Positions 18,683 to 26,704 of a stretch of DNA of 64,000 nucleotides are shown here, one piece after another; positions within the stretch are counted from its first letter, which is position 1; every line of letters begins with the position of its first letter. The notes below the pieces were generated by a model. That model worked only from the letters and a program-made list of their open reading frames with translations. It made no database searches and was not told where the DNA came from. A program made the position numbers and the translations under genes. Source of the DNA: Candidatus Leptofilum proximum (GTDB taxonomy: Bacteria; Chloroflexota; Anaerolineae; Promineifilales; Promineifilaceae); the NCBI GenBank assembly GCA_016710325.1, contig JADJXK010000002.1:5882220-5946219 (forward strand). The letters are read 5' to 3'.

Positions 18683-18862
18683 TTGCCACAGAGGGCACAG
18701 AGGTTTTAGAGATTTTTTGCTCTTGGGGTATTCCCAGTTAAACAGCCCGTGAAACGTGACACGTGATGCGTGACCGGAGGCGCTCACGTTTCACGTTTCA
18801 CGCATCACGCGAAATCCCATAGCCCCTCTTTCCTCATTTCTCTCTGTGTTCTCTGTGGCCAA
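18683..18862. repeat. Nested intergenic repeats (family G outside, family B inside)
   Basis: Family G word GCCACAGAGGGCACAGAGG (about 18685-18704) pairs with TCTGTGTTCTCTGTGGCC (about 18844-18861) across the gap. Inside them, family B arms CGTGAAACGTGACACGTGAT (18749-18768) and TCACGTTTCACGTTTCACGC (18783-18802) form another hairpin. The array fills the space between two cotranscribed permease genes. Confidence 0.78.
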
Positions 18863-18869
18863 TAAATTC

Positions 18870-20561
18870 TTAACTTTCGTAGGAGCTGCCGCTGGTGCGC
18901 TGGCGTTGGAATTGAACCAGGGTGGCGGCAAAAATGAGCAGGAACAGCACCCAGGCAATCGCCGAGGCGTAGCCTTGCTCAAAGCGCTGGAACCCTTTTT
19001 GGTACAGGTAGAGCACAATCGTCAGCGTGGAGTTGCTGGGGCCGGCCGGATTTTGCCCCATGATGATAAACACCTGCTCAAACACCTGCATCGCCTGAAT
19101 AACGGTGGTGGTGACTACAAAGAAGGTGGTGGGGCCAAGCAGGGGCAGCGTTACCTTCCAGAACTGCTGGCGCGGTGTGGCCCCATCAACCGTGGCCGCC
19201 TCATAAAGCGAGCGGGGGATGTTTTGCAGCCCGGCCAGAAAGAGCACCGTGTTAAAGCCAATCCACTGCCACGCAGCCATAATGATGACGGCCAGCAGGG
19301 CGGTGTCACTTTCGGACAGCCAGCGAATTTGCGGATCGGTGAGCGGCAGACCGATGGTGTTAAACAAGTCGATCAGCAGCGTTATTCCGTAGTTGATGTA
19401 GCCGATGGTGGCGTTGTACAGCCACTGCCACACCAGGGCGATGCCGACCACGGCCGCTACGCTGGGCAAAAAGTAAACCGCGCGGAAAAAGCGCATACCG
19501 GGAATCTTGCTGTTGAGCAAATTAGCCAGGAACAGGGCCGGGATGACGCTGAGCGGCACGGCCAGCAGCACAAATTGCAGCGTATTGCCCAGTGCCGTCC
19601 AAAACAGCCGGTCCTGCGCGCCGATGACGTAGCTCTGGCCAAGAATGGTGAAGCGGGTCAGCTCGTCGTATTGGGTGACGTCCAGAACTTCGTTGGCGAA
19701 CTGGTCCGCATTGGCCAATGGCTCGATGTCCAGGTTAAAGATTTCGGCGTAGTTGCTCAGGCCAATGAAGTTGGGTGTGCTGAAGGCGTCGGAGTCGGTG
19801 AAGCTGACGTACAGCGAGAGCACCAGCGGCCCGGCAAAAAAGATGAGGAAGCCGAGCAGGTTAGGGGAGAGGAAGAGGTAGCCGTCGAGCATTTCGGAGT
19901 CGGCATTGGTAGCGCGGAAGATGTGGGCAACAGGCTGCTGCCACATGCCCCAGACCATGAGGCCGAAGAGGAGGGTGGCGGTAAGGAAAACGGCCGTTTC
20001 CCACCCATCCACCAGCGCCCCCGGCACCGTCGCCAATCCATCCAGCAGCCCCACGACAAACAAAAAGATGATGCCTGCCAAAATCGAGATCGCGCGGCCC
20101 ACCTGCCGCACCTGCTGCTGCCGGGCCAAATCCCCTTCAAACCGGTCGGTTTGGGAGCCAACCCAAAAGCCGACAAAAACCAGCACTAGAAAGGGGAGGC
20201 CTCGGGCAAAAGTGTCCGCCAGGGAATCCAGGCCGATGAACATGTTGAGCTGGTGCATGCTGCCCACCAGGGTAAAGAGGAAGCCAAGATAGTTGACTGC
20301 CAGCGATAGGTTCCGTCCCCGTGAGCGCCGCTGGATGATGGTGAAAACGGCCGCACCACTCAGCCCCGCCATGCCCAGCAGCAGCACGCCAAAGATGATT
20401 TTTTGCCAGACGGCCGTTTCGTCCCCCTGCCATACCCAAAATGCGCCCGCCAGCCCCGCCACGACGAGAACCGTGTGCCAGATCGTCGCCAGACGAATCC
20501 AGAGCGTGGCCTGATCTTCTGGTGATTGTGCCTTTCGTGGATCAACAGTTGCTGTTGTCAT
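18870..20561 (-). CDS. Sugar ABC transporter permease (MalF type) with an extra N-terminal membrane domain
   Basis: CUT1 sugar-importer subunit, 563 residues. Residues about 235-563 are a normal MalF-like permease: FLSPNLLGFLIFFAGPLVLSLYVSFTD, NFIGLSNYAEIF, and an EAA loop IPRSLYEAATVDGATPRQQFWKVTLPLL. The first about 215 residues are additional: roughly six hydrophobic helices (VLVVAGLAGAFWVW, IIFGVLLLGMAGLSGAAVF, YLGFLFTLVGS, LVLVFVGFWVG and so on) with no recognised domain. A normal MalF-type partner has about 300 residues. The gene lies between the binding-protein and MalG genes. Confidence 0.88.
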   Translation of the reverse strand: MTTATVDPRKAQSPEDQATLWIRLATIWHTVLVVAGLAGAFWVWQGDETAVWQKIIFGVLLLGMAGLSGAAVFTIIQRRSRGRNLSLAVNYLGFLFTLVGSMHQLNMFIGLDSLADTFARGLPFLVLVFVGFWVGSQTDRFEGDLARQQQVRQVGRAISILAGIIFLFVVGLLDGLATVPGALVDGWETAVFLTATLLFGLMVWGMWQQPVAHIFRATNADSEMLDGYLFLSPNLLGFLIFFAGPLVLSLYVSFTDSDAFSTPNFIGLSNYAEIFNLDIEPLANADQFANEVLDVTQYDELTRFTILGQSYVIGAQDRLFWTALGNTLQFVLLAVPLSVIPALFLANLLNSKIPGMRFFRAVYFLPSVAAVVGIALVWQWLYNATIGYINYGITLLIDLFNTIGLPLTDPQIRWLSESDTALLAVIIMAAWQWIGFNTVLFLAGLQNIPRSLYEAATVDGATPRQQFWKVTLPLLGPTTFFVVTTTVIQAMQVFEQVFIIMGQNPAGPSNSTLTIVLYLYQKGFQRFEQGYASAIAWVLFLLIFAATLVQFQRQRTSGSSYES

Positions 20562-20603
20562 ATCAAAACTCCAAAGGATTTAGTTGCCAGGGATGGTGGT
20601 ATG

Positions 20604-20758
20604 TTTAGCCACAGAGGGTACAGAGAAGCACAGAGGCAATGAGATGCCAAATCTGTGTAATCTGTGAAATCTGTGGATTTTTTTCACCGCGGAGGGCGCA
20701 GAGAGCACAGAGATTTTTATTCTCCGCGGCCTCCGCGCTCTCTGCGGTAAATTTAGGA
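20604..20758. repeat. Repeat families G and H between binding protein and MalF genes
   Basis: Words such as CCACAGAGGGTACAGAG (20606-20622), AATCTGTGTAATCTGTGAAA (20649-20668), CACCGCGGAGGGCGCAGAGA (20686-20705) and the opposing CTCCGCGGCCTCCGCGCTCT (20721-20740) build at least one strong inverted pair. It occupies most of the 238-bp gap and could act as an attenuator or mRNA-stabilising hairpin after the highly expressed binding-protein gene (inference). Confidence 0.75.
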
Positions 20759-20799
20759 AGTGGCCTCAGCAGGCGCAGCGACCACTTCTTGGTTAAATG

Positions 20800-22218
20800 T
20801 TACTGGTTAAAAGTTCGGTTGGCTTCGTTGCAGATGGTGGCGGCAAAGTCGTCGATGTTCATTTCGCCATTCAGCACCGAAGTAACTGCCGGGCCCATCA
20901 CGGCGTCAAACTCCGGCCAACTGCCAGCCCACAGCGGACCTTCGGTGGCGGGGTTGCGGGCCAGACCGTTCAGGAATGCCTGGTTGTTGGCCGGGGGCGT
21001 GAAGGTCAGGAAGGCATCCAGCGCTTCCTGGCTGACGCGGCTGGGAATATTAGCGCCCAACTCAGCGATTTTGCCCTGGGTTTCGGCGGTGGTCAGTGCC
21101 TGCACCAAAGCCCATGCTTCTTCGGGATGCTCGGTGTTGGCGTTCACCACGTAAGCGCCCCAGAAGAGCCAGTTGCTCGGGCCAGCGGGGCCATCGGGTA
21201 GTTCAACCACATCCCAGTTGAAGTTGGCTGAGGCGCGTGTGCCGGGGGTGGCCCAACGGCCGTTCTGGAACATACCAACTTTACCAGCCAGGAACGGCGG
21301 TTCACTGTCTTCGCCGTAGGGCACAGCCACGTTGAACTCCTGGTAGATGCGCTGTTCAAATTCCAGGCCAGCCAGCGCTTCGGCGGTGTCCAGACCACAA
21401 GCGGTACGATCTTCGTTGTAGAAGCTGCCGCCAGCGGCATGAATCCAGTAGCCGTAAGGACCCCACCATGCATTTTGGCCGTAGCCGTAAATGTCGTCGC
21501 CCAGCGCGTTGATGGCCGAAGCAACTTCGATGAAGCTGTCCCAGTTCCATTCGCCGTTGGCCGCCAGCTCACGTGGATCCGGTGCGCCGGATTCAGCCAG
21601 CAGGTCCAGGTTGAGGTACAGGGCAAAGGTAGACACGTCACGCGGCAGGCCCCACAGCGCTTCGCCAGTGCTGCCGGTTTCCGGGTTGAAGGTCAGGTGG
21701 AACATCGGGCCGGGGTAGAAATCGTCGTCGCTGTAGCCTTCGGTGGCGTCGGCCAGGTCACGCAGGTTCAGGATGAGGCCACGGGTGGCGAAGTCGGCCA
21801 CGTCGGTGCCGGGAATCCAGAAGACGTCTGGGGCGGTGCTCGCAGCCAGTTCCGTTTTTAACACGTCCTGGTAGCTGGAGCTTTCACTGCCGCCCGGTTC
21901 GTACACCAGGGAGATGTTGTCCATGCTGGCGTCCAGATCATCGCTGACGGATTGGTAGACGTCAATTTCGGCCTGGTTGTCGGGACGGGTGCGCCAGCGG
22001 AGCTCAACTTCCGCCATCTCTTCTTCGGCGGCCGGTTCTTCGGCCGTATCAGCCGCTTCTTCTTCGGTGACGGCCGCTTCGGTTGTGTCGGCCACTTCTT
22101 CGGTTGTATCGGCCGCTTCTTCGACCGGTTCTTCGACGGTATCGCCACCGCCACAAGCCACCAGCAGGGCCACGGCCAGCAGAGCAATCAGGAAAAGCCA
22201 AAATCTTTTCAATTTCAT
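20800..22218 (-). CDS. Sugar-binding lipoprotein of the ABC importer
   Basis: Extracellular solute-binding protein family 1. ATG at 22218 follows GGAGAGAG; longer upstream starts are rejected. The signal peptide FWLFLIALLAVALLVACGG ends in lipobox LVAC, so it is membrane-anchored. A strongly acidic linker of about 45 residues rich in Glu, Ala and Thr (EEPVEEAADTTEEVADTTEA) follows, then the periplasmic-binding fold with INALGDDIYGYGQNAWWGPYG and AGKVGMFQNGRW. It probably captures an oligosaccharide or glycoside for the permeases encoded downstream. The first structural gene after lacI. Confidence 0.9.
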   Translation of the reverse strand: MKLKRFWLFLIALLAVALLVACGGGDTVEEPVEEAADTTEEVADTTEAAVTEEEAADTAEEPAAEEEMAEVELRWRTRPDNQAEIDVYQSVSDDLDASMDNISLVYEPGGSESSSYQDVLKTELAASTAPDVFWIPGTDVADFATRGLILNLRDLADATEGYSDDDFYPGPMFHLTFNPETGSTGEALWGLPRDVSTFALYLNLDLLAESGAPDPRELAANGEWNWDSFIEVASAINALGDDIYGYGQNAWWGPYGYWIHAAGGSFYNEDRTACGLDTAEALAGLEFEQRIYQEFNVAVPYGEDSEPPFLAGKVGMFQNGRWATPGTRASANFNWDVVELPDGPAGPSNWLFWGAYVVNANTEHPEEAWALVQALTTAETQGKIAELGANIPSRVSQEALDAFLTFTPPANNQAFLNGLARNPATEGPLWAGSWPEFDAVMGPAVTSVLNGEMNIDDFAATICNEANRTFNQ

Positions 22219-22371
22219 TTTAATCTCTCTCCTCTGTGAATGTTTAAGATAGAAAAGGTTTTTGTAAAACTGGGTGCTGCAATATCCTGGTGAGGTCATC
22301 ACCTCCTTCAAACAAAATTTGGATATGTAAAACTTGAATGATGTCTGGTGTGATAGAAAACGGCCGTTCCC

Positions 22372-23379
22372 CTACAAAATTTGCGCTGTGGAGTGCCGGG
22401 GAACCAATGTGGCCGGTAACGTTAAATGTTGTTTTTGCGTGTTGGGATTGTTTACCGCTTCAATGAGCAGCTGCACCGCCAAACGACCGATTTCGCCAAA
22501 GTCCTGCCGCAGCGTGGTGAGCGGCGGCGACAGGTAAGACGCCATGGGAATATCGTCGATGCCGATGAGCGAGAGCTGTTCCGGCACGGCCAGATTGATT
22601 TCCGCGGCGGCACGGATGACGCCCGCTGCCATCTGGTCGTTTTGCACAAAAATGGCCGTTGGCGACGTTTCTACCTGCATCAACTGGTGCAGAGCGGTGA
22701 AGCCCGAAGCCGCCTGCCAATCACCTTCTACTTGGTAATCCGGGTGCAGCGGCAGCCCTGCTGCCTGGAGTGCTTGCCGGTAACCGGCCAGCCGATCCTG
22801 CGAACAATCTTCAGCCATTGGCCCGGTGATGGTGGCAATACGGCGATGGCCTTGCTGGAGTAGATAGTTGGTGGCGGTCACGGCGGCGGCCACGTCATCC
22901 AGCGCCACGGAGTTCACCGCATCTTCGCGGGGGCGGGCCCCGGCAAAAACGGTGGGGAACTGTGCGGGCAGGTGGTTAAAACGGCCGTCGGCGTACGGAT
23001 TGATCACCATGATGCCCTCGGTCTGGCGGCTGGGCACCAGCTGCTCGATAAGGGCGGTAAAAATCTGTTCGTCGGGGGCGGAGGCGGAGAGCAAAAAGAA
23101 GCCGTGCTGCCGCGCTTCCTGTTCGGCGCCCTGGATGATGCGGGCGAAGGTGTAGTCGGTGAGGTTAGGGGCAATGCAGGCGAGGATGCCGGTGCGCCCC
23201 TTGGCCATGGAGCGGGCGATGGCGCTGGGGCTGTAGCCCAGGCTCTCGATGGCCGCTTCTACCTTGGCGCGCGTTTCCGGGCTCACGCGTTCATTGTCAT
23301 TGATAACGCGCGAGACGGTTTGGTGCGACACACCAGCTTTAGCAGCCACATCCCGAATAGTGATAGATGATCGAGCCAC
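22372..23379 (-). CDS. LacI-family transcriptional repressor
   Basis: The 335-residue regulator has a classical LacI DNA-binding head: TIRDVAAKAGVSHQTVSRVI (7-26) with hinge ARSMAKGRTGILA, followed by the periplasmic-binding-like sensor domain (FARIIQGAEQEARQHG..., GIDDIPMASYLSPPLTTLRQ). GTG at 23379 is preceded by AGGAG. It is the promoter-proximal gene of the sugar operon. A perfect 28-bp palindrome sits between its promoter and start codon, so it most likely represses itself and the transport genes until the sugar or a derivative binds. Confidence 0.93.
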   Translation of the reverse strand: MARSSITIRDVAAKAGVSHQTVSRVINDNERVSPETRAKVEAAIESLGYSPSAIARSMAKGRTGILACIAPNLTDYTFARIIQGAEQEARQHGFFLLSASAPDEQIFTALIEQLVPSRQTEGIMVINPYADGRFNHLPAQFPTVFAGARPREDAVNSVALDDVAAAVTATNYLLQQGHRRIATITGPMAEDCSQDRLAGYRQALQAAGLPLHPDYQVEGDWQAASGFTALHQLMQVETSPTAIFVQNDQMAAGVIRAAAEINLAVPEQLSLIGIDDIPMASYLSPPLTTLRQDFGEIGRLAVQLLIEAVNNPNTQKQHLTLPATLVPRHSTAQIL

Positions 23380-23400
23380 GGGGCGATTCTCCTGGTAATC

Positions 23401-23428
23401 ATGTTACCGGTCACGTGACCGGTAACAT
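23401..23428 (-). promoter_or_regulatory. LacI-type operator, perfect 28-bp palindrome
   Basis: Half-site ATGTTACCGGTCAC (23401-23414) is followed immediately by its exact complement (23415-23428). It starts one base after the -10 box and ends 21 bases before the lacI start codon, covering the likely transcription start. Position and symmetry fit repression by the adjacent LacI protein. Confidence 0.85.
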
Positions 23429-23429
23429 T

Positions 23430-23458
23430 AGAATACAACCCCTGGACAACTTTGTCAA
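23430..23458 (-). promoter_or_regulatory. Sigma-70-type promoter of the lacI-sugar operon
   Basis: On the minus strand: TTGACA (23458-23453), a 17-base spacer, and TATTCT (23435-23430). Both boxes and the spacing match the consensus, and the operator lies directly downstream. Confidence 0.85.
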
Positions 23459-23633
23459 GAAATTGATTGGTGGTTTAGTGATTTTGCCCAATTAGCCCAG
23501 GCGAAGGAAAGTATCACACCAAGGCGCAAAGGAGATGAGGTGGCCAAAAGCCCCTTTTTAGCTTTCTTCCTTGGCCTTTTTGCGTGAAAAATAATTTTGG
23601 GAGCCAGGTCGTAAACGGCCGTGTTGCGGCACG

Positions 23634-23663
23634 AAAAAAGGCGGTTCGTTGTCGAACCGCCTT
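23634..23663 (-). terminator. Rho-independent terminator after the DUF411 gene
   Basis: On the minus strand an 11-bp stem (AAGGCGGTTCG with its complement, 23638-23648/23653-23663) and four-base loop are followed by six T. It lies 31 bases after the DUF411 stop codon at 23694. Confidence 0.8.
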
Positions 23664-23693
23664 GGCCAGGGGGAGTTGTTGAATGGGGGAAAA

Positions 23694-24170
23694 CTAGGGG
23701 TATGAGGCGTAAACGGCCGTTTCACCCGCGTCGTTAAACGTAAAAACGTCGTACGCTTCGGGCGCCTGGTTTGGGTCTTCCATGCCAGGGGAGCCAACCG
23801 GCATGCCGGGTACGCCAATGCCCAGCACATCGGGTTTTTCTTCTAATAACCGGCTGATTTCGGCGGCCGGTACGTGTCCTTCGATGATGTAGCCGTCAAC
23901 GACGGCCGTATGGCATGAGTAGAGCGACATGGGTACCTGGTAACGATTCTTCACTTCAACCAGGTTGTTAACCCCTTTTTCCACCACGGTGAACCCGTTT
24001 TCTTCCAGGTGGGCGCTCCAATCGCCACAGCAGCCTCAGGTGGGGGTCTTAAATACCGTTACCACGCCCGGCTCATCTACAATGGCCAGGGGATCTTCGG
24101 CGGCATTTGGACGACACGCTGCCAGACTGCTAAGCAGTATTAGCAAAAAGACAAACAAACTGCGCTTCAT
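23694..24170 (-). CDS. DUF411 metal-binding lipoprotein with in-frame TGA at the redox cysteine (candidate selenoprotein)
   Basis: The full frame from ATG 24170 (GGAGG seven bases upstream) gives a lipoprotein: signal MKRSLFVFLLILLSSLAAC with lipobox LAAC, then a DUF411 domain. The family motif is normally Cys-Gly-Cys-Cys-x-x-Trp; here it reads TPT-TGA-GCCGDW, with TGA at 24038-24036 exactly where the first cysteine belongs. The frame then continues intact through SCHTAVVDGYIIEGHVP and VPGMPVGSPGME, both family hallmarks. TGA differs from both Cys codons by one base. Decoding as selenocysteine is the favoured reading, with a recent nonsense mutation the alternative. Family members are linked to copper and other metals. 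If TGA stops translation, only the signal and about 28 further residues are made. Confidence 0.75.
24009..24028 (-). promoter_or_regulatory. Possible bacterial SECIS hairpin after the TGA codon
   Basis: Seven bases after the TGA, GTGGCG (24028-24023) can pair with CG and CCAC (24015-24009, one bulged C), exposing the loop ATTGGAG with a GG pair. Bacterial SECIS elements are short stems just 3' of the UGA with G in the apical loop. The stem is short, so this is only suggestive. Confidence 0.35.
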
Positions 24171-24348
24171 GTCTGATCCTCCAAAATGTTAATTTATGCA
24201 ACCACTGCCCAGGAGAATACCGTTATCCATAAGAAAAAGATATTGATAACAGTAAGGCTTTCTTATGGAAGAATGTAACAATCCATGAGGTGCACATAAT
24301 TAACGGTTGAAGAAAAAGGGGAAACAACGATAATTAGGGGCGATTGTT

Positions 24349-24711
24349 GTGAACAAACTGGAATTTTTTATGAAGACACCTGCCGGAAAAGAGTGCCGTT
24401 TTTATTACCAAAATTTTCATCGCGGAAAATCAGATCAAGAATGCCGCCTCATCATGGCCAATCCCCGCTCGGAGGCGTGGCGCCCCAGCGACTGCCACAA
24501 CTGCCCCGTGCCCGATATTTTGTTGGCCAACAGCAACCCCAATCTGGTTTTGGAAGCTAGCATCGAGAAGGGTTTCCTGGGTTTTAACCGGCGCGTGGTA
24601 GTGAAGGCATTTTGCAGCAAACATTTGATCGACGTGGCCAAGCCGCACGTGGGCTGCCCCGAATGTGCCAAGGAAAAGCCCGGTTTGCCCGATCTGTTTG
24701 ACAATCTATAA
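24349..24711 (+). CDS. Unknown small cysteine-rich protein
   Basis: A 120-residue soluble protein with no recognised family. GTG at 24349 follows AGGGG; an ATG seven codons later is possible. Cysteines group as CxxC in DCHNCPVPD (about 48-53) and again in GCPEC (about 103-106), plus single Cys in GKECRF, QECRL and AFCSKH, suggesting a zinc or iron-sulfur site. The neighbours (divergent DUF411 gene, downstream HAD gene) do not suggest a pathway. It has a normal ribosome-binding position and an intact frame. Confidence 0.65.
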   Translation: MNKLEFFMKTPAGKECRFYYQNFHRGKSDQECRLIMANPRSEAWRPSDCHNCPVPDILLANSNPNLVLEASIEKGFLGFNRRVVVKAFCSKHLIDVAKPHVGCPECAKEKPGLPDLFDNL

Positions 24712-24715
24712 AAAA

Positions 24716-24738
24716 GAGTGAGAAGTGAAAAGTGAAAA
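24716..24738. repeat. Repeat family A, short copy
   Basis: Tandem GTGAGAAGTGAAAAGTGAAA words directly after the stop codon of the cysteine-rich protein; the opposing arm is not evident. Confidence 0.6.
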
Positions 24739-24794
24739 GGTGGGGTGCTTATCACTTGCTGAACTCCTGACTCGCCATTTTCCCAAGAGAGAGT

Positions 24795-25511
24795 ATGTTA
24801 AAAGCCGTTCTTTTTGACCTAGACGATACCCTGCTGGGCAACGATATGGATCGCTTTTTGCCCAGTTATTTTGCCCTTCTGGGTGAATTTGCCGAGAAAT
24901 ATTTGCCGCGCGACCAGTTTCTACGGGAGCTGATGACCAGCACCGAGGCGATGATCCGCGATGTGGACCCGGCGTTGAGCAACCGGGAAGTTTTCTGGCA
25001 AACCTTTGCGCAGCGTACAGGATTAGATGCGGTGGAGCTGGAGACGTTTTTTGAGCAGTTCTATCGCAACGATTTTCACCAGCTGCGCGACCGGACGGAG
25101 AAACGGCCGTTTGCCGCCGAACTCGTGCAATTTTGCCTGGATCGCAACCTGAAGGTCGTGGTGGCAACCAATCCGCTCTTCCCGCTCATCGCCATTGAGG
25201 CGCGGCTGGCGTGGGGCGGGCTGCCGGTGGACCAATTCAACTTTGCCCTGGTAACTGCCTACGAAAACATGCACGCCGCCAAGCCGCAGCCTGCCTACTA
25301 CAGCGAAATCCTGGACAAAATTGGCTGCGCCCCAGAAGAGGCGCTGATGGTGGGCAACGATTGGGAAGCGGACATTTTGCCGGCGCACAGCGTGGGCATA
25401 CAAACCTTCTGGCTGTCGCTGAATGGCGCACCGCTGCCCGCTGAACTGCAGGTGCCAAACGGCCGTACCCTCCAAGACGTGCACACCTTCATTAAATCGC
25501 ACCTGGCATAG
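24795..25511 (+). CDS. HAD-superfamily hydrolase
   Basis: A 238-residue phosphatase-like protein. The motifs in order are LFDLDDTLLGND (nucleophile and acid/base Asp, 7-18), VVATNP (Thr/Ser motif II), AAKPQPAYY (Lys motif III) and MVGNDWEADILPAHSVG (acidic motif IV). The cap is helical. It resembles the YjjG/HAD-IA group with unknown small phosphorylated substrates. It is monocistronic between two repeats. Confidence 0.85.
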   Translation: MLKAVLFDLDDTLLGNDMDRFLPSYFALLGEFAEKYLPRDQFLRELMTSTEAMIRDVDPALSNREVFWQTFAQRTGLDAVELETFFEQFYRNDFHQLRDRTEKRPFAAELVQFCLDRNLKVVVATNPLFPLIAIEARLAWGGLPVDQFNFALVTAYENMHAAKPQPAYYSEILDKIGCAPEEALMVGNDWEADILPAHSVGIQTFWLSLNGAPLPAELQVPNGRTLQDVHTFIKSHLA

Positions 25512-25532
25512 CACTCCCACGCCTACGACTTT

Positions 25533-25604
25533 TCACCGCAGAGGGCGCAAAGAACGCAGAGTTTTTTTCTTCCTTTGCGTCCTCCGCGCTCTTTGCGGTT
25601 AATT
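25533..25604. repeat. Repeat family G, long inverted repeat
   Basis: TTCACCGCAGAGGGCGCAAA (25533-25552) pairs with TTTGCGTCCTCCGCGCTCTT-type sequence (25575-25604) across a T-rich loop. It separates the convergent HAD and PfkB genes, so it may end transcription in both directions. Confidence 0.8.
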
Positions 25605-26585
25605 TCTTAGTTGTGTCAGTCGAGTCTGGGCTTCTGCTTTGCGGCTGAGGGCGTACAAAGCGCCGTAGCCTTCAATCACCAGCGAGGCGGCGACGAGACC
25701 GTAGGGTATGGCCTGGGTCGGGTCGCCCGTACGGGCCAGCCCGACCATGAAGCCGCCGCAAAAGCTGTCGCCCGCGCCGGTCACGTCCACCAGGCGCGGG
25801 TCATTGGCGGTGTGAAAGGCGGGGAAGGGGGTGATGGTTTGGGTACGGCCGTCCACCAACAAAACCCCAGCCGCGCCATTTTTCACCACCACCCAGCGCG
25901 CCCCCCAACTTGTCAACGTCAGCGCCGCCTCAGCCAAATCCACCTCATCGCCAAACAACGAGCGAATCTCCATCGTGCTGGGCAAAAAGACGTCAATCTG
26001 CGGCAAAATCTGCTGGATGTACGCAGTGCGTACGGGCACCATGTACCGCTCGCCGGGGTCGAGGCTGATTTGCTGCACGCCCGCCTGCCGCAGCCAGGAC
26101 GGCATGTGCAGGTGGGTGGCTAAACTGTTGGGGGAGAGGTGAACGGCCGTAACACCATGCCACTGCTCCGGCCAATCTTCCGGGCGCAGGGCCAGCGGTT
26201 CGTAATTGTGCGGATCGTCCTGGCCGGGGGTGGAATGCTCGTAGTCGCCCAGGGCGGCGGGTAGCGGCTGGCCGATGCGGGCAAAGTGGGCGGCGGGATT
26301 GGTGTCATCGCGACGGCCGTCTGGCAGATAAGCAAAAAAGGTGCGGTGATCCTGCGGCGTCCCCAGTCGCACCAGCCCGTCGATACCGATCTGGTGGCTG
26401 GTGAGTGGGTCCAGCCATTCTTGCGGGTAGTTGCTGCCAATCCGCGCCCAGAGGTGAACCGGTTCGCCCCACAGCGCTGCTCCCACTGCGGCATACAGGC
26501 CATTGCCACCCACCATCTCCACCCGCGCCTCGCCCGCGTGGGTGATCAAATAATCAATGCGCATGCCGCCTGCGGTGATAAACAT
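25599..26585 (-). CDS. PfkB-family carbohydrate kinase
   Basis: A 328-residue ribokinase-fold protein. It has the N-terminal glycine-rich motif EMVGGNGLYAAVGAALWG (about 22-39) and the PfkB signature with the catalytic base, DVTGAGDSFCGGFMVG (near 275-290). The N-terminus is short compared with ribokinase and starts MFITAGGMRIDYLIT. The substrate (sugar or nucleoside) cannot be read from sequence. Together with the SIS protein and HAD gene nearby it suggests an accessory sugar route, but the IS separates it from the SIS gene. Confidence 0.85.
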   Translation of the reverse strand: MFITAGGMRIDYLITHAGEARVEMVGGNGLYAAVGAALWGEPVHLWARIGSNYPQEWLDPLTSHQIGIDGLVRLGTPQDHRTFFAYLPDGRRDDTNPAAHFARIGQPLPAALGDYEHSTPGQDDPHNYEPLALRPEDWPEQWHGVTAVHLSPNSLATHLHMPSWLRQAGVQQISLDPGERYMVPVRTAYIQQILPQIDVFLPSTMEIRSLFGDEVDLAEAALTLTSWGARWVVVKNGAAGVLLVDGRTQTITPFPAFHTANDPRLVDVTGAGDSFCGGFMVGLARTGDPTQAIPYGLVAASLVIEGYGALYALSRKAEAQTRLTQLRN

Positions 26586-26593
26586 CGTGGTTT

Positions 26594-26646
26594 TTTAGAA
26601 GTTGGACACTGATTTTCACAGATTTACACTGATTTTTCTTTATCTG
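26594..26646. repeat. Repeat family H beside the insertion sequence
   Basis: TGGACACTGATTTTCACAGA (26603-26622) and following TTTACACTGATTTTTC words. The next family H arm (26678-26700) is one half of a hairpin whose other half is on the far side of the IS (28237-28264). Confidence 0.7.
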
Positions 26647-26704
26647 TGTCCGGTAAAAAATGCAACTTGGAAGCGTCATCAAAGATTTCGCAGATTACGT
26701 AGAT

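Noticed and set aside
18846..20189. Plus-strand open frame over the MalF-type gene.
   Set aside because: Antisense composition; the minus strand carries the permease motifs.
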